From Rhizobium sp. G21 (GTDB lineage Bacteria; Pseudomonadota; Alphaproteobacteria; Rhizobiales; Rhizobiaceae), in NCBI RefSeq assembly GCF_014158035.1, contig NZ_JACFXW010000001.1, positions 4,070,001 through 4,134,000 of the forward strand: DNA of 64,000 bases. Direction: 5' to 3'. Below are positions 49,764-59,782 of the stretch, one piece after another. Numbering within the stretch: the stretch's first letter is position 1; every line of letters starts with the position of its first letter. The translations under genes were made by a program, and so were the position numbers. The notes beneath the pieces were generated by a model. That model was not told the origin of the DNA. It searched no databases and saw only the letters and a list, made by a program, of their open reading frames with translations.

Positions 49764-50516
49764 ATGCTTACGTCGAAGGACATTCCCGCCCGGCGCATTT
49801 TGCGCGCGCTCACCTATAATGTGCATAGCTGCCGCGGTTCGGATCGCCGACACGATCCGGAGCGCATCGCCGAGGTCATCGCCGAGAGCGGCGCCGAGGT
49901 CATCGCGTTGCAGGAACTCGATGTCGGTCGCAAGCGATCGGGCGGCATAGATCAGGCCGAGGTGATCGCGGCTCATCTGAAGATGCGGTCTCATTTCCAT
50001 CCGGCGCTTCATGTCGAGGAAGAGCGCTATGGCGACGCCCTTCTGACGGCGCTGCCGTCGACGCTGCACCGCGCCGCGGCGCTGCCGTCCCGCGGAGAGC
50101 CGCGCGGCGCGCTGTGGATCGAGATCGACGTGCACGGCCGGAAGCTACAGGTGTTCAACACCCATTTCGGCCTGTCCTCGCCGGAGCGGACCTTGCAGGC
50201 CGAAACGCTTCTCGGTCCCGGATGGCTCGGCCATGAGCGCTGCCGCCGCGCGCCGACGCTGCTGCTCGGCGATTTCAACGCGGTTCCGAGTTCGCGCGCA
50301 TTCCGGGTGATTTCACGTTCGATGACGGTCGCCGCGCCGCGCAGAGAGGGTCGTTGGCGGGCGACGTTTCCGGCGCGATGGCCGCTGCTGCGCCTCGATC
50401 ATGTCTTTCACAACAACCGGCTGAAATTGATCGACGCGCGGGTGATCGATACGCCGCTGGCGCGAAAAGCCTCCGATCACCTGCCGATCGTCGCCGAATT
50501 CGAACTGCTCAGCTGA
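49764..50516 (+). CDS. Endonuclease/exonuclease/phosphatase (EEP) family protein
   Basis: A 250-residue protein: LRALTYNVHSCRGSDRRHDP, ERIAEVIAESGAEVIALQEL, VFNTHFGLSSPERTLQAETL, LLLGDFNAVPSSRAFRVI and ASDHLPIVAEFEL are the five EEP motifs with all catalytic Asn, Glu, Asp and His residues. It resembles lipid/nucleic-acid phosphodiesterases coded beside PLD-like proteins. Start is uncertain: ATG 49764 lies only about 8 bp past the forward EcfG-type element, so a leaderless message or a start further in (TTG 49799) is possible. Confidence 0.85.
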   Translation: MLTSKDIPARRILRALTYNVHSCRGSDRRHDPERIAEVIAESGAEVIALQELDVGRKRSGGIDQAEVIAAHLKMRSHFHPALHVEEERYGDALLTALPSTLHRAAALPSRGEPRGALWIEIDVHGRKLQVFNTHFGLSSPERTLQAETLLGPGWLGHERCRRAPTLLLGDFNAVPSSRAFRVISRSMTVAAPRREGRWRATFPARWPLLRLDHVFHNNRLKLIDARVIDTPLARKASDHLPIVAEFELLS

Positions 50517-52275
50517 CCGGCCAGACCCAGAGCAGCATCGGAACGCTCACGATCACCACGATGAACGACAGGGGCAGGCCGAGCCTCGGATAATCGCTGA
50601 AACGGTAGCCGCCGGGACCCATGACCAGCGTATTGCACTGGTGACCGATCGGAGTGAGGAAGTCGCAGCCCGCGCCGATCGCCACCGCCATCAGGAAGGC
50701 TTCCGGCTTGTAGCCGAGCGTGGTGGCGAAAGACGCGGCGATGGGCGCCATGACCAGCACGGTGGCGGCATTGTTGAGGAACGGCGTCACCGCCATGGCA
50801 GTCACCAGGATCAAGGTCAGCGCGCCCCAAGACGGCATGGTATGGGCGAGTTCGCCGAGATTATGGGCGAGGATTTCGCTCGCGCCCGACGTCCTCAGCG
50901 TATCGGCGACCGGGATGAGCGCCGCGAGCATGATCAGGATCGGCCCGTCGAAGGCTTTGTAGACATCGGCGAGCGGAATGACGCCGAAGACCACCATGGC
51001 CAGCGCCGAACAGAAGAAGGCGACGGGCACCGAGGCGATGCCGATCGCGGTCGCGCCCATGGCGGCCGCCAGAATGATCACCGGCAGATAGGCCTGGCGG
51101 GTGGAGCCCAGCAGAATGTCGCGCTGGGCGAGCGGCAGGCAGGCGAAATCCTGCAGCACGCTCGGCAGCGTGGCGCGGCTGCCCTGCAGCACGATGACGT
51201 CTCCTTCCTGCAGCACTAGTTCCGACAGGCGTTCCGACAGGCGGTGTCCCTGGCGGCTGACGGCCAGCAGATTGACGTTGCGCCGGTTCGACAGCGACAA
51301 TTGCCGCGCCGACAGGCCGACCAACGAGGATTCCCGCGTGACGACCGCTTCGACGGAGATCAGGTCGGCGCGGTCCTTGACCAGCGCGCGGGATCCCTGC
51401 AGCTTCAGTTTCGCGCCGAGCACGGCGCGATCGAGATTGTTGGGGCTGCCTTCGAGAATGATCGTGTCGCCCGTATGCATGACCAGATCCGGAAACGGCG
51501 TCATGCGGGTATGGCCGCGTATCACGGCGGTGGCGACGATTTCGCGATCGCCATATTGCAGCAGGTCGCTCAGCGCCTTGCCGTTGATCGGCGACTCGTC
51601 GGTCACCGTCGCTTCCGTCGAATAGATCTTGCTGTCGAGCGATTCCTCGAGGGACGGGTTTTCGTTGCGCCGCTCGGGCAGGATCCAGTGGAAGAAGATC
51701 AGGAAGGCGGCGCCGACCACGGTCAGCGCCGCGCCCACCGGCGTGAAGTCGAACATGGTGAAGGTCTCGCCGGTCAACTCCTGGCGCAGCCGCGACACGA
51801 CGATGTTGGGCGAGGTGCCGATCTGCGTCATGAGGCCGCCGAGCAGCGCTCCGAAACTCATCGGCATCAGATAGAGCGACGGCGATTTGCCGCTCTTGCG
51901 GGCGAACTGGAAGGCGGCCGGCATCATGATGGCGAGAGCGCCGATATTCTTGATGAAGGCGGAGAGGATCGCGACCGAAAGAATGAGCAGCGCGAGCTGC
52001 GCATGCACGGTCTGCAGGTTGGGAAAGAAGCGTTTGATGGTGAGATCGACGATGCCGGACCGTGCGACGCCGTAGCTGACCACCAGAGCCGATCCGACGA
52101 TGATGACGATGTCGTCGCTAAAGCCCGAAAAGGCCTTGTCGGCGGGTACGATCCCGACGATGACGCTCAGCGCCAGAGCGCCGCAGGCCACCACGTCGTA
52201 GCGGACGCGATCCCAGATGAACACGGCCATCATGAGCGCGATGACGCCGAGAGCGAGCAGTTGGGGAGTTGTCAT
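50509..52275 (-). CDS. SLC13/DASS-family permease with TrkA-C (RCK_C) domains
   Basis: A 588-residue protein from ATG 52275. The membrane part is split: LGVIALMMAVFIWDRVRYDV, SALVVSYGVARSGI and IKNIGALAIMMPAAFQFARK in the first half, and FLNNAATVLVMAPIAASFAT and IGHQCNTLVMGPGGYRFSDY in the second. Two TrkA-C-like regulatory domains lie between (~215-395), with MHTGDTIILEG and LQEGDVIVLQG. Relatives are described as sodium/sulfate or citrate-type carriers; the substrate is unknown. Its promoter matches EcfG. It overlaps the convergent EEP gene by 8 bp. Confidence 0.9.
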   Translation of the reverse strand: MTTPQLLALGVIALMMAVFIWDRVRYDVVACGALALSVIVGIVPADKAFSGFSDDIVIIVGSALVVSYGVARSGIVDLTIKRFFPNLQTVHAQLALLILSVAILSAFIKNIGALAIMMPAAFQFARKSGKSPSLYLMPMSFGALLGGLMTQIGTSPNIVVSRLRQELTGETFTMFDFTPVGAALTVVGAAFLIFFHWILPERRNENPSLEESLDSKIYSTEATVTDESPINGKALSDLLQYGDREIVATAVIRGHTRMTPFPDLVMHTGDTIILEGSPNNLDRAVLGAKLKLQGSRALVKDRADLISVEAVVTRESSLVGLSARQLSLSNRRNVNLLAVSRQGHRLSERLSELVLQEGDVIVLQGSRATLPSVLQDFACLPLAQRDILLGSTRQAYLPVIILAAAMGATAIGIASVPVAFFCSALAMVVFGVIPLADVYKAFDGPILIMLAALIPVADTLRTSGASEILAHNLGELAHTMPSWGALTLILVTAMAVTPFLNNAATVLVMAPIAASFATTLGYKPEAFLMAVAIGAGCDFLTPIGHQCNTLVMGPGGYRFSDYPRLGLPLSFIVVIVSVPMLLWVWPVS

Positions 52276-52323
52276 GCGTGTCCGATCCAGACCAATCGAG
52301 CTCAAGGCGTAAATGCGCGGGTC

Positions 52324-52348
52324 AACGCTGTCAATCCAGCAATGTTCC
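52324..52348 (-). promoter_or_regulatory. EcfG-type promoter of the SLC13 permease
   Basis: On the reverse strand GGAAC (52348-52344), 16 bases, CGTT (52327-52324). It is a perfect consensus match, 49 bp before the ATG at 52275. Confidence 0.8.
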
Positions 52349-52440
52349 TGTCCAAAATCCGGCATTTTGCGGCGCCGCTGTTTCCATCTCGCACCTGCTA
52401 GCATATGCTCGATTCCACCTGGAGCGCATGAGTTGAGCGT

Positions 52441-52465
52441 GGAACAACTTCAGGCTTGAACCGTT
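52441..52465 (+). promoter_or_regulatory. EcfG-type promoter of the DUF2934 gene
   Basis: GGAAC (52441-52445), 16 bases, CGTT (52462-52465). It is a perfect consensus match, 77 bp before the ATG at 52543 and divergent from the SLC13 promoter. Confidence 0.85.
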
Positions 52466-52542
52466 AGCCGGCCGCGGCAGGCGGGAGCCGCCGCCGATAG
52501 CGACGACATCCTTTCAGAGCCCGACGATGGGGAGTTCACAGC

Positions 52543-52845
52543 ATGACAGACACCAAAGAGGACCGTATCCGCAAGCGTGCTCACCAGATCTGGGAAGGCG
52601 CTGGACAGCCGGACGGCCTGCACGAAGCGCATTGGTCGCAGGCGGTCGCTGATGTAGAGGCCGAGGACGAGGCGGCGGCCAAGTCCGCCAAGCCGCGCGC
52701 CGCCAAGAAGCCGGAGGGGGCCGAAAAACCCGCGGCGAAGAAACCGGCCGCCGCCAAACCCGCCGCGGCCGCCAAGAAGTCCGACGAAGCGACGTCCACC
52801 AAAAAGCCTGCGTCTCGGAAGACCAAGGAAGCCCCCGCGACCTGA
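52543..52845 (+). CDS. DUF2934 protein with Lys/Ala-rich tail
   Basis: A 100-residue protein. The N-terminal ~40 residues (REDRIRKRAH-like EDRIRKRAHQIWEGAGQPDG, LHEAHWSQAVADV) are DUF2934. The rest is a low-complexity K/A/P-rich tail (repeats of KKPAA) like histone H1-type DNA-binding tails, so chromatin or nucleic-acid binding is possible. Its promoter is EcfG-like and a strong terminator follows. GGGGAG precedes the start. Confidence 0.88.
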   Translation: MTDTKEDRIRKRAHQIWEGAGQPDGLHEAHWSQAVADVEAEDEAAAKSAKPRAAKKPEGAEKPAAKKPAAAKPAAAAKKSDEATSTKKPASRKTKEAPAT

Positions 52846-52967
52846 TCGGATCACTTCTCAATCGCATTCCGCCGCGGCGCGCCCACGCCGCGGATCGGGC
52901 CATTTGTCGGCGCGCCGAACGATTGGCGCTCACAGCGCCGTATTCCCAACAAGACCATATCCTCACG

Positions 52968-53003
52968 CGAAAGGGGACCGCCCGTGACGGCGGTCCCCTT
53001 TCG
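52968..53003. terminator. Bidirectional terminator (DUF2934 gene / treY)
   Basis: A perfect 15-bp stem, CGAAAGGGGACCGCC (52968-52982) and GGCGGTCCCCTTTCG (52989-53003), with a six-base loop, between two convergent genes. Confidence 0.88.
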
Positions 53004-53020
53004 TATGCATGTCGTCTTCG

Positions 53021-55677
53021 TCAGGGCACCGCCAGAAGCACGGCGTAGGGCGCGTCGTCGAACAGATGATTTAGCGACACCGCTCCGTTTTCGACTGCGA
53101 CAGTCTCCCCTGACGTCATCGACGTGAATGTTAGGCTCGCCAAGTCGGCGGGAAGAGGCAATGTTGCCTCGCGGAACGCCCTTGCGCCGTCGCCGTCGCG
53201 CATCAGGACGAGCGGCAGGCGTGGCGCGACGACGATCAACGCCGTCTCTCCCATCATCCTGGCGAAAGCGACGGCATGGGCGCTAGCCGGCCCTTCCACC
53301 GACAGGGGCGCGTAATGACCGTCCGCAAACAGTGCCGGCGCCCGTTTGCGGAGCGACAGCATGTCGGCGACCAAGCGGTATTTCTGCGCCGCGAGATCCG
53401 CCGCCGTCCGGGGCCAGCCAGGCGGCGCGTCGGATGCCTCCAGCGCCGTCAGCGCGTCGACGTCGAGCGGACGGCGATTGTCGGGATCGACCAAAGAGAA
53501 GTCCAGCCCTTCCGATCCCTGATAGATGTCGGGAATGCCGGGGGCGGCCAGCTTGATCAAGGTCTGGGTGAGACTGTTGATCAGACCGGCGCGGGCGAAG
53601 GGCAGGAGCGTCGTCTCGAAATCGGCGCGGAAGGCGGCGGCCTCCGGTGAGAACAAGCCGGCGGCATAGGCGAGGACGGCTTTTTCATAATCGTTGCCTG
53701 CGTCGGACCAGTTGCCGCGCAGTTTGGCTTCCCGCACGGACTTCTCCACATAGGCGAGGAAACGGTCGCGGAAGGCGGAGAGGCTGGCTTCGCTTTCGCC
53801 GTCTTCACCGAGCAGCCATGCGCCGGCCAGCCCCTGATAGATCATCCATTCGACCTCGGGCTCCGGCGCAGGCCCATCCGGAAGCTGGACGACGCCGTTC
53901 GCATTCATCTTGCGCCAGCGCGAGACGGCGTCGGCCCAGACGTCGGGCGCTTCGGCGATCGCGAAGAGACGGGCGCGGGCGTCTTCGCCGCGCTTGGTGT
54001 CATGCGTCGAGGTCGCCGAAAGACCGTTCGGCTGGCGTAACGCGCGCTCCTTCATGCGGGCGTGAAAATGCTCGACGGAGCCGCCGGCGATGAAGGGGTC
54101 GCAACCGACCTCATTGAGAGCGAGCAGTCGGTGATAGCGATAGAAGAACGTATCCTCGAGCGCTTTTGCCAGCAGGGGGCCGGTGAGATGCTGAATGCGG
54201 GTGCGGAAACGGACGGCGTCTTCGAGGTTTTCCGGTCGCATGTCGCCGCGTAGAATGGCTTGGAGACAGCGCAAATTGGCCGCGTCTGTCCCGTCGGCCT
54301 GGCGATAGAGGCGCTCGAAGATCTTCAGCAGCACATCGGCGTCCTGCGCGCGAAGGCCGGACTTCGAGCCATAGGTGCGATAGACCGGAAAGGCGGCGAG
54401 CAGCTCGCGCAGAGCCCTGCTCATGCCCTCGGGGTCCGGCGTCGAACAGTCTTCCTCGCAGGCGGCGAGATCCACGGCCATGCGCTCGAGCGCCTTGACT
54501 TCGCCTTCGAAATTGACGTCGATCATCAACTGGCGCGCCGTCCGAAACTCGGCTTGCGGATCTAAATCGCGCCCAGCGAGAGCAGAGTAGGCGCGATCGA
54601 GCGGCTCGAGATCGTCGGGCGCGAGCGCCAGCGCCGTGGTGGCGATCACTTCGTATCCGGTCGTGCCCTGCACCGGCCACTGCGCCGGCAACTGCTCTTC
54701 ATGTTCGAGGATCTTTTCGACCACGAGATAGGTGTTGGGGCCAATGCGCTGCCGGAGCTTGACGAGATAGGCTTCCGGATCGGCGAGCCCGTCGATATGA
54801 TCGACCCGCAGCCCATCGACCACGCCTTTTTCGACCAGATCGAGAATGAGGGCGTGACTGTCCTCGAACACGGCCTCGTCCTCCACCCTGAGGCCGACGA
54901 GACCTGTGATCTCGAAGAAGCGGCGATAGCTGAGCCCGCTCGCCGCCTTCTGCCACTGGATGGGCGCCCAAGGCTGGAGCCTTACGATCTCGACCAGTCG
55001 TTCCGGCGACACCGCGCTGCGAAGCGCGGCGTTGAGATCGGTCGCCCCGGTGAGCGCCTGCCGCATCGCCTCGTGAAAGTCGTCGGAATTGTCGGGCCGG
55101 GCGGCGGCGGCGAGCGCCAGTATTTCCCGGAGGCCGGGACCCGACATGCCGGAGAGGGCGGCGGCGTAACTGCTCGGAGTGAGCGGATAGGCGCTGCCGT
55201 AAAAGGAAAAGGCCAGCACGCCCTGGTCTGCGTCGAAAGCCAGATGCGCTTCGTCGAGCCTTGCCGCCTCCTCGAGCGGCGTCGACAGGAAAGGCAGGGT
55301 CAGCCGCTGGCTCCAGTCGATGTCGAAATGACGGGCATAGGGGCTCTCGGCCCCCATTCCACGACGCTCCGCCACCAGGCGTTGTCGAGGGAAGCGGCGA
55401 GATGATTGGGCACGATGTCGAGAATGACGCCGATGTCGGCGGCGCGCAGCGCATTGGCCAAACGGTCGAAGCCGTCGCGGCCGCCGAGGTCCGGATCGAT
55501 CTCATTGGGATCGGCGATGTCGTAGCCATGGGTGGAGCCGGCGGCGGCGGTGAAAATCGGCGAGCAATAGAGATGGCTGACGCCGAGCCGGTTGAGATGG
55601 GGAACGAGATCGATCGCGCGATCGAAGGTCATGCCGTTGCGAAACTGCAGGCGGTAGGTGGCGGTGGGAAACGTCAT
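53021..55677 (-). CDS. treY: Malto-oligosyltrehalose synthase TreY, frameshifted
   Basis: About 885 residues repaired, within the family range. It isomerises the reducing end of malto-oligosaccharides to an alpha-1,1 (trehalose) bond. ATG 55677 starts MTFPTATYRLQFRNGMTFDR, then YCSPIFTAAAGSTHGYDIAD and ILDIVPNHLAASLDNAWW. Near 55351-55355 one G is missing from a run (VVEWG-AESPYARHFDIDWSQ). Later FFEITGLVGLRVEDEAVFED, LRVDHIDGLADP, LVVEKILEHEEQLP and TSTHDTKRGEDARARLFAI carry the GH13 catalytic residues. TreZ and TreX are not in the window. An EcfG-type promoter precedes it, which fits trehalose as a stress protectant. Confidence 0.92.
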
Positions 55678-55712
55678 GAAGCAAGGTTCCATTTCGGAGG
55701 GGCGCGGATCGA

Positions 55713-55737
55713 AACTCTCAGGATCAAAGCCGGTTCC
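55713..55737 (-). promoter_or_regulatory. Probable EcfG-type promoter of treY
   Basis: On the reverse strand GGAAC (55737-55733), 16 bases, AGTT (55716-55713); one mismatch, at the weak C. It lies 36 bp before the treY ATG. Confidence 0.65.
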
Positions 55738-55859
55738 CGTTCGTCGCCGGCAGCGGATGGAATATTTTGCGTCGCACCATTCACCATGTCTCCATCCGTT
55801 CATTGTGGCGACAGGAAAGGCGGGCTAAATTCCGCCGCCGAACAATCCAGGGAAAGCCC

Positions 55860-56992
55860 ATGTCTCTCATCCGTCTCCGCCAGGATTTCATCGACCGCGT
55901 CCTGCCCGCCTGGCTCGATGCGGCTTTTGATGAGAGGGCAGGGCAGTTCGTCGAGGGGCTGGAGCTCGACGGCGCGCAGGACAGGAGCGGCGTCGTGCGC
56001 ATCCGCACGGCGGCGCGGCAGATCTATGTCTATGCGCAGGCGGCGGCCCTCGGCGTCGGCCCTGCCGACGGGTTGGAAAAGGCGGAGAAGGCCTATGAAC
56101 ATCTGAGACGCATAGCCTGGGTGGCGGGGGATGCGCCCGGCTTCGCTCGCGCCATCAGCCTGACGGAGGAAAAATCACCGATCCCGTCCGAGATCTCTAT
56201 GATCACGCCTGCGTGCTGCTGGCGCAGGCCTGGCTCGCAGAGGCCACCGGCAAATCCGCCTATGACGAGGCGATCGCCGAGACTCTCGCGGTTATGGATG
56301 TCACGTTCAAAGCCCCTGGCGGCGGCTGGGCGGAAGATCATCTGGGGACGCTGCCGCGTCGGCAGAACCCGCATATGCATTGTTTCGAGGCGATGATCGC
56401 GCTGTGGGACACCGGCTGCGATCCTCGCCACGCCGCCCGCGCCGGCGAACTCTTCGATCTGTTCAAGACGCGGTTCTTCGACGAGGAGATGGGCGCTCTT
56501 CGCGAGTTCTTCGGCCCGCTCTGGCGGCTATCGTCCGAATTGGGCTCCGACCGTTTCGAACCGGGACATATGGCCGAATGGGTCTGGCTCATCCGGCGTT
56601 ATGACGAACTGGCGGGCGGCGATCATTGCGATCTCGCGGCGCGCCTGCTGGCGACGGCGCTGAGGCTCGGCCAGGATGCGCAGAGCGGCTTTCTGATCGA
56701 TGAAGTCGGTCCTGACGGTCGGCCGCGCAAGCGGACCCGCAGGCTCTGGGCGCAGGCGGAGCGCGTCAAGGCGCATCTGATGCTCGGCCTCGCCAATCCC
56801 GAAAGCGAGCACCGGGGACTGGCGGATAAGGCGGCTACGGATCTTCTCGACGTCTATATGACCGGCGGCCCGAACGGCTTCTGGCGCGATTGCTTCGATC
56901 TCGATGGCAAGATGGTGGCGACTTCCGCGCCGGGCAGCTCGCTCTATCACGTCTGGTCGGCCGTCGCCGAGCTCGTCACCCGCGAAATCTGA
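55860..56992 (+). CDS. AGE (N-acylglucosamine 2-epimerase) family protein, frameshifted
   Basis: About 377 residues from ATG 55860 (AGGGAAAG upstream). TAARQIYVYAQAAALGVGPA, then after a shift near 56160 ITDPVRDLYDHACVLLAQAW, FKAPGGGWAEDHLGTLPRRQ, NPHMHCFEAMIALWDT, RFEPGHMAEWVWLIRRYDEL and RLWAQAERVKAHLM, the (alpha/alpha)6 barrel with the catalytic histidines of AGE/mannose isomerases. It may isomerise a free sugar such as mannose or cellobiose. Divergent from treY, 182 bp apart. Confidence 0.87.
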
Positions 56993-57067
56993 ACAAGCGC
57001 GTCGGCTGTTGCAAAAAGCCGGCATTTCATTTATTCGATATTTCAAGAATCATAGGAATGTTGAATC

Positions 57068-57430
57068 ATGGATGACAAGGACGCGCTTTCAGCCTTCGCC
57101 GCGCTTGCGCAGGAGACCCGGCTCGGCATCGTGCGCATGCTGGTGGTGGCCGGCAAGGACGGGCTGGCGGCCGGCGACATCGCCGAGCGCGCCGGCGTCT
57201 CCGCCTCCAACGTCTCCTTCCATCTCAAGGAACTCGATCGCGCCGGGCTGATCGTGTCGGAACGCGCCTCGCGCTCGATCATCTACACGGCCAATTATTC
57301 TGCGCTCGGCGCGCTCGTGCAGTTTCTGATGCGCGACTGCTGCGCCGGCCATCCCGACATCTGCGCGCCGGCTCTCGACGCCGCGGCCTGCTGCATTCCA
57401 TCCGCAACGACCATTGGGGGAGCGTCATGA
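57068..57430 (+). CDS. arsR: ArsR-family arsenite-responsive repressor
   Basis: A 120-residue protein. The winged HTH is LAQETRLGIVRMLVVAGKDG, LAAGDIAERAGVSASNVSFH and LKELDRAGLIVSERASR. The metal-binding cysteines are C-terminal (C91, C92, C99 in DCCAGHPDIC; then C108, C109), as in the Acidithiobacillus/Agrobacterium type rather than the helix-3 site of plasmid ArsR. It heads the ars operon. Its stop overlaps the arsC start by four bases (ATGA). Confidence 0.93.
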   Translation: MDDKDALSAFAALAQETRLGIVRMLVVAGKDGLAAGDIAERAGVSASNVSFHLKELDRAGLIVSERASRSIIYTANYSALGALVQFLMRDCCAGHPDICAPALDAAACCIPSATTIGGAS

Positions 57431-57936
57431 CGGACAAGATCTACAATGTTCTCTTCCTCTGCACGGGCAATTCCGCCCGTTCGATCATCGCCGAGGCGCT
57501 GCTCAACCGCGCCGGCAAGGGGCGGTTTCGCGCTTATTCCGCGGGCTCTCAGCCCAAGGGCGAGGTGCATCCCTACACGCTCGATCTGCTGCGCAGCCTG
57601 AGTTACGACGTCAGCCAGGCGCGTTCGAAGAGCTGGGTGGAGTTCTCGGCCGAGGGCGCGCCGCAGATGGATTTCGTCTTCACCGTCTGCGACAGCGCCG
57701 CCGCCGAATCCTGTCCGATCTGGCCGGGTCATCCGATCACCGCGCATTGGGGCGTTCCCGATCCCGCCGCCGCGGAAGGCAGCGAAAGCGAAAAGCGTCT
57801 GGCTTTTGCCGAGGCCCATCGTATGCTCGGCAATCGCGTCAACGCATTCGTCAGCCTGCCGCTCTCCAGCCTCGACCGACTGACGACCGAAAGCCGCGTG
57901 CGCGATATCGGCCGCTCCCTGTCCGAGGCCGTGTGA
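57427..57936 (+). CDS. arsC: Arsenate reductase ArsC (low-molecular-weight phosphatase, thioredoxin type)
   Basis: A 169-residue protein. VLFLCTGNSARSIIAEALLN holds the CX5R phosphatase loop (C12-R18). Later FTVCDSAAAESCPIWPGHP supplies the two resolving cysteines of the thioredoxin-coupled class. It reduces arsenate to arsenite for export. It is the second gene of the ars operon, translationally coupled to arsR and three bases from aqpS. Confidence 0.95.
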   Translation: MTDKIYNVLFLCTGNSARSIIAEALLNRAGKGRFRAYSAGSQPKGEVHPYTLDLLRSLSYDVSQARSKSWVEFSAEGAPQMDFVFTVCDSAAAESCPIWPGHPITAHWGVPDPAAAEGSESEKRLAFAEAHRMLGNRVNAFVSLPLSSLDRLTTESRVRDIGRSLSEAV

Positions 57937-57939
57937 TCC

Positions 57940-58632
57940 ATGACCGATCTTTCACGGCGCCTCGTCGCCGAAACGCTCGGAACGGCGCTGCTCGTCGCCA
58001 CTGTCGTCGGCTCCGGCATCATGGCCGACCGTCTGAGCGATGACGTCGCCATATCGCTGCTCGGCAACACCATCCCGACAGGGGCGATCCTGTTCGTGCT
58101 GATCACGCTGCTGGGGCCGATCTCGGGGGCGCATTTCAATCCGGCCGTGACGCTGATCTTCCTCTTCAGGCGCGACATCGCCGTCCGTGACGCCGGCCTT
58201 TACATCTGCGCGCAGATCCTTGGCGGCGTCGCCGGGACTATGGTTGCGCATCTGATGTTCGATCTGCCGCTTTTGGCCGCCTCCGCCACAGTCCGCACCG
58301 GCGGCGCGCAGTGGTTCGCAGAACTGGTGGCGACGGCGGGGCTGGTGATCACCATTCTCGGCGGCTTGCGTCACAGGCCCGAACAGATCCCGACGCTGGT
58401 CGGGCTCTATATCACCGCGGCCTATTGGTTCACCGCATCCACCTCCTTCGCCAATCCGGCGGTGGCGATCGCCCGCTCGCTGACCGACACCTTCTCCGGC
58501 ATCCGTCCAATCGACCTGCCGGGCTTCATCCTCGCCGAACTGATCGGCGCGCTTTTGGCGCTGGCGCTCTGCCGCTGGCTGTTCGCCGAGCGTCCCGTTC
58601 ATCCTGAAAAACCCATGGGAGAAACAGTGTGA
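57940..58632 (+). CDS. aqpS: Aquaglyceroporin AqpS (arsenite channel)
   Basis: A 230-residue protein with six membrane segments and both NPA loops: SGAHFNPAVTLIFLFRRD and TSFANPAVAIARSLTD. It belongs to the AqpS group coded in rhizobial ars operons, where it replaces the ArsB pump and lets arsenite leave down its gradient after ArsC action. It lies between two arsenate reductase genes; its stop overlaps the next GTG start. Confidence 0.93.
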   Translation: MTDLSRRLVAETLGTALLVATVVGSGIMADRLSDDVAISLLGNTIPTGAILFVLITLLGPISGAHFNPAVTLIFLFRRDIAVRDAGLYICAQILGGVAGTMVAHLMFDLPLLAASATVRTGGAQWFAELVATAGLVITILGGLRHRPEQIPTLVGLYITAAYWFTASTSFANPAVAIARSLTDTFSGIRPIDLPGFILAELIGALLALALCRWLFAERPVHPEKPMGETV

Positions 58633-59056
58633 GCTTCACTGCGACCATCTATCACAACCCCGCCTGCGGCACTCGCGCAACACGCTGGCGCTGATCGAAC
58701 ATGCGGGCATCGTCCCCACCGTAATCGACTATCTCAAGACGCCGCCATCCCGCGACGAACTCTTGAAGATGATCGCCGATGCTGGCCTGACTGTGCGCGA
58801 AGCGATTCGCGAGAAGGGCACGCCTTATGCGGAGCTCGGTCTGGACGATCCCGAACTCACCGACGATCAATTGCTCGATGCGATGCTGGCGCATCCCATC
58901 CTGATCAACCGGCCCTTCGTCGTCACGCCGCTCGGCACGCGCCTCTGCCGTCCGTCGGAGAAGGCGCTAGACATTCTGCCCGACACCTTCACCGGCTCCT
59001 TCGCCAAGGAAGACGGCGAACTGATTCTGGACGATCAGGGGAAGCGCCTTGTCTGA
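58629..59056 (+). CDS. arsC: Arsenate reductase ArsC (glutaredoxin type), frameshifted early
   Basis: About 142 residues from GTG 58629. [14 protein letters not shown] holds the catalytic cysteine. Near 58668 one base is missing; the next frame gives [60 protein letters not shown] and [19 protein letters not shown] with the substrate arginine region. This is the glutaredoxin/ArsC (SpxA-like) fold, unrelated to the first ArsC. Its stop overlaps the arsH start. Confidence 0.9.
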
Positions 59057-59782
59057 TCAGCCGTCCGAGCCTCACGCGTCCGATCTGCCCGCCGCGGCGT
59101 TGGACCATCTCCGCCTGCCCGATCTCGACGCGTTGCGCCGGCCGTTTTCGACGCATAAGCCGCGCATCCTGATCCTGTATGGTTCGCTGCGGCAGGTGTC
59201 TTACAGCCGCCTGCTGGCCGAGGAGGCGGGGCGACTGCTCGCGCATTTCGGCGCAGAGGTTCGTTTCTTCAATCCCGAAGGGCTGCCTTTGCCGGACGGC
59301 GCGCCTGTGTCGCATCCCAAAGTGCAGGAATTGCGCGATCTTTCTCAGTGGTCCGAAGGTCAGGTCTGGGTGAGCCCGGAGCGGCATGGCGCGATGACCG
59401 GCATCATGAAGGCGCAGATCGACTGGATACCCTTGTCGATCGGCGCCGTCAGGCCGACGCAAGGCAAGACGCTTGCGGTCATGCAGGTGTCGGGCGGCTC
59501 GCAGAGTTTCAACGCCGTCAACCAGATGCGCATTCTCGGGCGCTGGATGCGGATGATCACCATTCCCAACCAGTCCTCCGTCGCCAAGGCCTGGACCGAG
59601 TTCGATCAGAACGGACGCATGAAGCCGTCGTCCTATTACGAACGCGTGGTCGACGTATGCGAAGAATTGATGAAATTTACGCTTCTCACCCGTGATATAT
59701 CCCCTTTCTCACCGATCGTTACAGCGAGCGGAAAGAAGCGGCGGATAAATTGGAGGAGCGGGTGACGCTGAAATCTCTATGA
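59049..59782 (+). CDS. arsH: ArsH NADPH-dependent FMN oxidoreductase, frameshifted at the end
   Basis: About 244 residues. [20 protein letters not shown] is the FMN phosphate loop (GSLR motif), then [20 protein letters not shown] and [20 protein letters not shown]. ArsH oxidises trivalent organoarsenicals. Near 59703 a base is lost in CCCTTT; the next frame gives [20 protein letters not shown] and TLKSL, the normal ArsH C-terminus. Its stop at 59782 overlaps the arsK ATG (59779) as ATGA. Confidence 0.93.

Noticed and set aside
46961-49813. A 950-residue extension of the UPF0104 protein
   Set aside because: After the membrane domain the frame reads antisense to the phospholipase D-like gene. 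The true end is in the next frame at 48763.
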